NCBI RefSeq assembly: GCF_024679095.1
Contig: NC_066567.1
Span: forward strand, 10,579,719-10,643,718
Direction of reading: 5' to 3'
Source: Eriocheir sinensis
Taxonomy: Eukaryota > Arthropoda > Malacostraca > Decapoda > Varunidae
DNA: 64,000 bases
The translations under genes were made by a program, and so were the position numbers. Position 1 is the stretch's first letter, and each line of letters begins with the position of its first letter. The notes under the pieces are model-generated. The model ran no database searches, had not been told where the DNA came from, and worked only from the letters and a program-made list of their open reading frames with translations. Positions 58,652 to 64,000 of this stretch are shown here, one piece after another.

Positions 58652-59643
58652 AAGAAGAAGAAGAAGAAGAAGAAGAAGAAGAAGAAGAAGAAGAAGAAGA
58701 AGAAGAAGAAGAAGAAGAAGAAGAAGAAGAAGAAGAAGAAGAAGAAGAAGAAGAAGAAGAAGAAGAAGAAGAAGAAGAAGAAGAAGAAGAAGAAGAAGAA
58801 GAAGAAGAAGAAGAAGAAGAAGAAGAAGAAGAAGAAGAAGAAGAAGAAGAAGAAGAAGAAGAAGAAGAAGAAGAAGAAGAAGAAGAAGAAGAAGAAGAAG
58901 AAGAAGAAGAAGAAGAAGAAGAAGAAGAAGAAGAAGAAGAAGAAGAAGAAGAAGAAGAAGAAGAAGAAGAAGAAGAAGAAGAAGAAGAAGAAGAAGAAGA
59001 AGAAGAAGAAGAAGAAGAAGAAGAAGAAGAAGAAGAAGAAGAAGAAGAAGAAGAAGAAGAAGAAGAAGAAGAAGAAGAAGAAGAAGAAGAAGAAGAAGAA
59101 GAAGAAGAAGAAGAAGAAGAAGAAGAAGAAGAAGAAGAAGAAGAAGAAGAAGAAGAAGAAGAAGAAGAAGAAGAAGAAGAAGAAGAAGAAGAAGAAGAAG
59201 AAGAAGAAGAAGAAGAAGAAGAAGAAGAAGAAGAAGAAGAAGAAGAAGAAGAAGAAGAAGAAGAAGAAGAAGAAGAAGAAGAAGAAGAAGAAGAAGAAGA
59301 AGAAGAAGAAGAAGAAGAAGAAGAAGAAGAAGAAGAAGAAGAAGAAGAAGAAGAAGAAGAAGAAGAAGAAGAAGAAGAAGAAGAAGAAGAAGAAGAAGAA
59401 GAAGAAGAAGAAGAAGAAGAAGAAGAAGAAGAAGAAGAAGAAGAAGAAGAAGAAGAAGAAGAAGAAGAAGAAGAAGAAGAAGAAGAAGAAGAAGAAGAAG
59501 AAGAAGAAGAAGAAGAAGAAGAAGAAGAAGAAGAAGAAGAAGAAGAAGAAGAAGAAGAAGAAGAAGAAGAAGAAGAAGAAGAAGAAGAAGAAGAAGAAGA
59601 AGAAGAAGAAGAAGAAGAAGAAGAAGAAGAAGAAGAAGAAGAA
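58652..59643. repeat. 992-bp pure GAA/TTC tract
   Basis: About 330 uninterrupted GAA triplets on the plus strand. The poly-E, poly-S and poly-F frames across it are artefacts. Confidence 0.97.
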
Positions 59644-59679
59644 AAATGGCAAATATTTATCAGGAAACACTTTTTCTTC

Positions 59680-60100
59680 TTCTCCTCCTCCCCCTCCTCC
59701 TCCTGCTCTTCTCCCCCCCCCCTCCTCCTCCTCCTCCTCCTCATTTTAATCATCATCATCATCATCATCATCATCATTATGTACCCAACAGAATGCAGAG
59801 TCCCCCCCCCTCCCCCCCTTCCTTTAGCGGTTAAACAACTCGAAATCCGGCTGTAGCTAGTCCCCACACACGCACGCACACACTCACACACACACACACA
59901 CACCGTCCATAACGAAGCCTCACAGCCCTAACGCACACAAATACAAAGGGTTGCCGGCGTGGCGTCAAATCTCTTCCCTCCGTCAGAGTCCATCCCATCC
60001 TGAACAGCGCATCGCGGAACCAAATCTTTCCTCGATCTCCTCCTGAAATTGACGTCTCTTTCGGCCACTCCTCTGATCGGGCTTTTTTTTTCATTATTGT

Positions 60101-60179
<79 letters not shown>

Positions 60180-60180
60180 C
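59680..60180. repeat. CCT, CAT, CA and TG tracts with a LINE tail piece
   Basis: (CCT)n at 59680-59740, (CAT)n at 59750-59777, (CA)n at 59870-59903 and (TG)n at 60103-60178. A LINE 3' UTR piece ('ctcctgaaattgacgtctct') lies at 60030-60090. Confidence 0.75.
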
Positions 60181-60500
60181 CTTGAACTGTCTCCTCTGTT
60201 GTAAATAAAAAAAATAAAAAAAAACTCCTCTGAACGTTTTTTATAGGAGCAGTAAGTAGCGGGCTTTTAATTTAATTGTTTCCTTTTTTTTTTTTTTTTA
60301 TTTTTTTTTTATTTTTTATTTTTTTTTTTTTTGCCCTTGAGCTGTTTCCTCTGCTTCCCTTGAACTGTCTCCTTTGCTGAAAAAAAAAATCTTCTGAACG
60401 CTTTTTATAGGAGCAGTGAGTAGCGGGCTTTTTTTTTATTTTATTATTGTTTCCCTTTTTTTGCCTTTGAGCGGTTTCCTCTGCTGTAAAAAAAAAAAAA
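60181..60500 (+). repeat. Three LINE tails in tandem
   Basis: 'cccttgaactgtctcctctg', 'cttgagctgtttcctctgct' and 'ctttgagcggtttcctctgc', each with A- or T-runs and 'aggagcagt(a/g)agtagcggg'. Confidence 0.7.
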
Positions 60501-60627
60501 AAAAGACGAAAACACTATCACGGTAACTAAGAGAAGCTTTCAAGTGTAAAAAAAAAAAAAAGGACCAAGGAGGACCCAGAAAGCGATGGAGAGCGGAACA
60601 GGTCACAAGATGAAGAAGAAGAGTGAC

Positions 60628-60660
<33 letters not shown>

Positions 60661-60769
60661 ACAGGGGCGTTCACTGCTTGGCGCCACAACTGCGTGGTCA
60701 TATGGCGCCGAACTTACTGCTAAACTATATAAACCCGGTAAAAAAATAAAACATGATAAAAAAAAACAC
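60501..60769. other. Unassigned, with (ATG)n at about 60626-60658
   Basis: Nothing coding recognised. Confidence 0.4.
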
Positions 60770-61720
60770 ACTAAGGGTCGTATTACAAAACATTTCGTCG
60801 CCCAAGTTCACATATTTGCCAAAGCTTTCATAGGAGTTGTGGGCATTTCCAGGGGTAGTCTTATGACCCTGGTGATAGTTTGACCCTTCTTCTGTACCAT
60901 GAACCTAAAGAAACACATTTGACAAGGTTTTCGTAGGAGTGTTGAGCATTTCCAGTAGTTTTATGACCCTGGTGATAGTTTGACCCTTCCTCTGTACCAT
61001 GAACCTAAAGAAACACTTATTTGACAAGGCTTTCGTAGGAGTGTTGAGCATTTCCAGTAGTTTTATGACCCTGGTGATAGTTTGACCCTTCTTCTGTACC
61101 GTGAACCTGAAGAAACACATATATGACAAGGCTTTCGTAGGAGTGTTGAGCATTTCCAGGGGTAGTTTTATGACCCTGGTGATAGTTTGATCCTTCTTCT
61201 GTACCATGAACCTAAAGAAACAAATTTGACAGGGCTTTCATAGGAGTTGTGGGCATTTCCAGGGGTAGTTTTATGACCCTGGTGATAGTTTGACCCTTCT
61301 TCTGTACCATGAACCTAAAGAAACACATATTTGACAGGGCTTTCATAGGAGTTGTGTGCATTTCCAGGGGTAGTTTTATGACCCTGGTGATAGTTTGACC
61401 CTTCTTCTGTACCATGAACCTAATGAAACACATATTTGACAGGGCTTTCATAGGAGTTGTGTGCATTTCCAGGGGTAGTTTTATGACCCTGGTGATAGTT
61501 TGATCGTTTTTCTGTACCATGAACCTAAAGAAACACATATTTGACAATGCGGTCATAGGAGTTGTGTGCATTTCCAGGGGTAGTTTTATGACCGTGATGG
61601 TAGTCTGACCCTTCCTCTGTACGGTGAACCTGAAGAAACACTCATTAGAACCCGACTGACCCCCTCTTTGACCTTTAGAAATAGCTGACGTGAGGAGCGA
61701 AAGTGTCTTGTAATTCCAAC
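60770..61720 (+). repeat. Dispersed minisatellite array F with both flanks (about 8 copies)
   Basis: Starts 'ggtcgtattacaaaacattt', then eight units, then 'cattagaacccgactgaccc' and 'gaaatagctgacgtgagg'. Same start and end as array B. Confidence 0.85.
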
Positions 61721-62030
61721 TTAAAAAAAAAAAAAAAAAAAACTATATAAAAAAGCTTAAGAAGTGATTGTTGATATCGTATAGTTATATACAAACACAC
61801 AGTACCATGTCAACATTCAACCCCCTCTGTATGTATTCAGGATAATATGGGATGGACTATGACAGAGGGATGAGATTTGACGCCACACCGTCTTGTAAAC
61901 AAACTAAAATGGTGCCTCGTGAACCTGTCTTCCAGTCATGCTTGTCTCACGTGGTACCGAATCTCTCGTATTTCGCGCACGATTGAATTCTCTCTCTCTC
62001 TCGTATTGGTAAGGTTTGTAATGGAGGAAT
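61721..62030. other. Unassigned stretch
   Basis: Nothing recognised. Confidence 0.4.
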
Positions 62031-62440
62031 TAATTTCATGTTTTAGTTTTGTCTTCTAGTTTTGTCTTTTTTTTGGCATTTCTTCGGTTTGTGACGCAGG
62101 AATTTGCTTTTTCTGTCTTCTTTTGATCTTTTAGTAATGTGTCTGTTTCTTTTTTAGCATTTCTAAGGTTTGTGATCCAGGAATTAGCTTTTTCTCGCTT
62201 TTCTTTCGATCTAGTTTTGTTTTTCTCTCTTTTATGGATTTATATGGTTTGTGATTCAGAAATTAGCTTTTTCTCTCTTCTTTTAATCTTCTAACTCTGT
62301 TTAAGTTTCTTTTTTATAGATTCTAAAGTTTTGTGATCCAGGAATTAGCTTTTTCTCTCTTCTTTTGATCTTCTAGTTTCGTTTCTGTCTTTTTGTTATA
62401 TTTCTACGATTTGTGATTCAGAAATACGCCTTTTCTTCCC
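62031..62440. repeat. ~80-95-bp degenerate tandem repeat
   Basis: About five diverged units with 'tttgtgat(c/t)cag(g)aa(a/t)tagctttt' and 'cttcttttgatcttctag'. Confidence 0.7.
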
Positions 62441-62674
62441 TTACATTCCTCTGTTTTCGTGTTTTCTTCTACCTCATGAACCTCTTCCTCCCAAGCTTCC
62501 CGTGGTATTGAATCTCTTACATGCGTGTCTAAGAATCCACCATTTTTATCTTTAGGTTTGTTGGGAGAGGCGAAAGCGTTATAGAATCATGGCCTCACAC
62601 ACCCGCGGAAATTATTGAGAACCAGAAAAAAACAAGAATTAAGACAAAAACAGACGGAGACCACCACCAACAAA

Positions 62675-62748
<74 letters not shown>

Positions 62749-63380
62749 AACAATTTAAAGCAGAAAAAAAGAAGTAAAAGTGGAAGGAAAAAAGTGAAGA
62801 AAAATAACAGAAGAAAAAAGAAGACAAAGTGGAAGAAAATAGTGAAGAAAAATAATAGAAAAAAACATGAAAACGAGACTATCACAAACGAACACAAACG
62901 CACAAACAAACAAGGCATTCCCGGGCGTCGATTAAGCTCATTGGGTTGTTTCTGTACGAGGCAACCGTGAGCGTAGGGCATCAAGGGGACGCCCACGTAA
63001 CCCATGGCTCAGACTATCACTGGGCCCTCAAAACAACCCATGGAAACACCCACAACAACCTACACGAAATCCACTATGGGTGTGTAAGTTCTTGAAATGT
63101 TTGAGGATATGGACCTAACATATAAAGAGGATAGATAGGATAATGAGTGAAGTCTTTCGTCCTAGATTCGTGTCAGAGTTATAAGGGAGAGATAAGGAAA
63201 ATGAGGGCGGTGTTGATAAGAGAATGGGAATATAGAGAAGACGTGTTAAGGAGGTCAGAAATGTTACATAGCAATGGAGGAGAAAGAAAGGAAGAGAAAG
63301 AAAGATGCGTGATACGGAGAAGATATGAAAGTCGGTAAGAATTGAAGAAAAAAAAAAGAAATATGAATGGCAAGAAGAAC
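62441..63380. other. Unassigned, with (CA)n at about 62679-62744
   Basis: A/C- and A/G-rich sequence; no gene recognised. Confidence 0.5.
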
Positions 63381-63890
63381 GGAAGATGATAAGAGATGCC
63401 GGGAAGAAGATAAAAGAAGAGAAAGATGAATAGGGAGAAGATTGAAAGAAGTTGAAAGAAGAGAAAGATGAATAGGAAGAAGATTGGAAGAAGTTAAAAG
63501 AAGAGAAAGATGAATAGGAAGAAGATTGGAAGAAGTTAATAAAGATGCCGGAAAGAAGTTAAAAGAAGAGAAAGATGAATAGGAAGAAGATTGGAAGAAG
63601 TTAATAAAGATGCCGGAAAGAAGTTAAAAGAAGAGAAAGATGAATAGGGAGAAGATTGAAAGAAGTTGAAAGAAGAGAAAGATGAATAGAAAGAAGATTG
63701 GAAGAAGTCAATAAAGATGCCGGGAAGAAGATAAAAGAAGAGAAAGATGAATAGGAAGAAGATTGAAAGAAGTTAGAAGAAGAGAAAGATGAATAGGAAG
63801 AAGATTGAAAGAAGTTGATAAGAATGCCGGAAAGAAGTTAAAAGGAGAGAAAGATGAATGAGAAGATTGAAAGAAGTTGATAAGAGAGAG
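63381..63890. repeat. Purine-rich tandem repeat
   Basis: Units of 'agaagagaaagatgaatagg', 'aagaagattg(g/a)aagaagtt' and 'aataaagatgccgg', about 30-70 bp apart. Confidence 0.85.
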
Positions 63891-63920
63891 AGAGTTAGAG
63901 AAGAGAGAGAGAGAGAGAAG

Positions 63921-64000
<80 letters not shown>
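63891..64000. repeat. (GA)n running off the window end
   Basis: GA dinucleotides with a few breaks to 63930, pure after that. Confidence 0.9.

Noticed and set aside
58287..59903. Poly-E, poly-S and poly-F proteins over the GAA tract
   Set aside because: Simple-sequence artefact, open in multiple frames on both strands.

Overview
The window looks like an animal nuclear genome, most probably an arthropod and plausibly a decapod crustacean (inference). The genes have GT-AG introns, there is no operon structure, and metazoan families occur (an inward-rectifier K+ channel, a ZYG11/ZER1-type LRR protein, a PDGF/VEGF-like factor). There are short TTAGG-type runs, tRNA-derived SINEs, many decayed non-LTR retrotransposons, and a very high load of microsatellites ((GA)n, (TA)n, (CA)n, (TAA)n, (GAA)n). 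Most of the sequence is introns and intergenic repeat.

All recognisable protein genes lie on the minus strand. (1) 200-3071: two exons of a ZYG11/ZER1-family substrate receptor of CUL2 ubiquitin ligases; the gene continues beyond the window at its 3' end and lacks visible 5' exons. (2) 22328-22879: a one-exon cystine-knot (PVF-like) protein with an N-terminal membrane anchor. (3) 27327-33294: a three-exon THAP9/P-element-type transposase gene whose exons join in frame over 859 codons. (4) 34224-34361: a candidate first exon of an unidentified gene, with two inverted E2F-type motifs at its start codon. (5) 40438-51009: six exons of an inward-rectifier potassium channel, from just before TM1 to the stop codon; the N-terminal exon(s) are not identified.

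Repeats by region. 0-3.5 kb: ZYG11-type exons separated by a dispersed ~90-bp minisatellite and LINE tails. 3.4-11.7 kb: three copies of a TIR element with TTA target duplications, one cutting a CR1-like LINE (4.8-8.5 kb) and one cutting a GGTACC-rich foldback repeat (9.4-11.7 kb). 13-15 kb: a TTAA-flanked MITE, two SINEs and an inverted-repeat element with TTAGG-rich ends. 15.6-19.3 kb: LINE 3' ends, one with a 240-bp palindrome. 20.4-20.9 kb: a solo LTR with a 5-bp duplication. 23-26.5 kb: three more LINE remnants. 26.5-34 kb: the transposase gene between inverted copies of the GGTACC repeat, with a 1.6-kb foldback element in its intron. 35 kb: a second TTAA MITE with an expanded 35-bp array. 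36-64 kb: the channel gene and downstream tandem arrays, including a ~2.1-kb AAGG-rich minisatellite, a 1.4-kb 56-bp array and a 992-bp pure GAA tract.

The most informative points are the intact transposase gene with a decayed duplicate exon, the element insertions whose empty sites can be read inside the same window, and the channel introns, which are built largely from tandem arrays. One of these arrays joins the end of a channel exon to a LINE fragment. No prokaryotic features, CRISPR arrays, rRNA genes or functional tRNA genes were seen.
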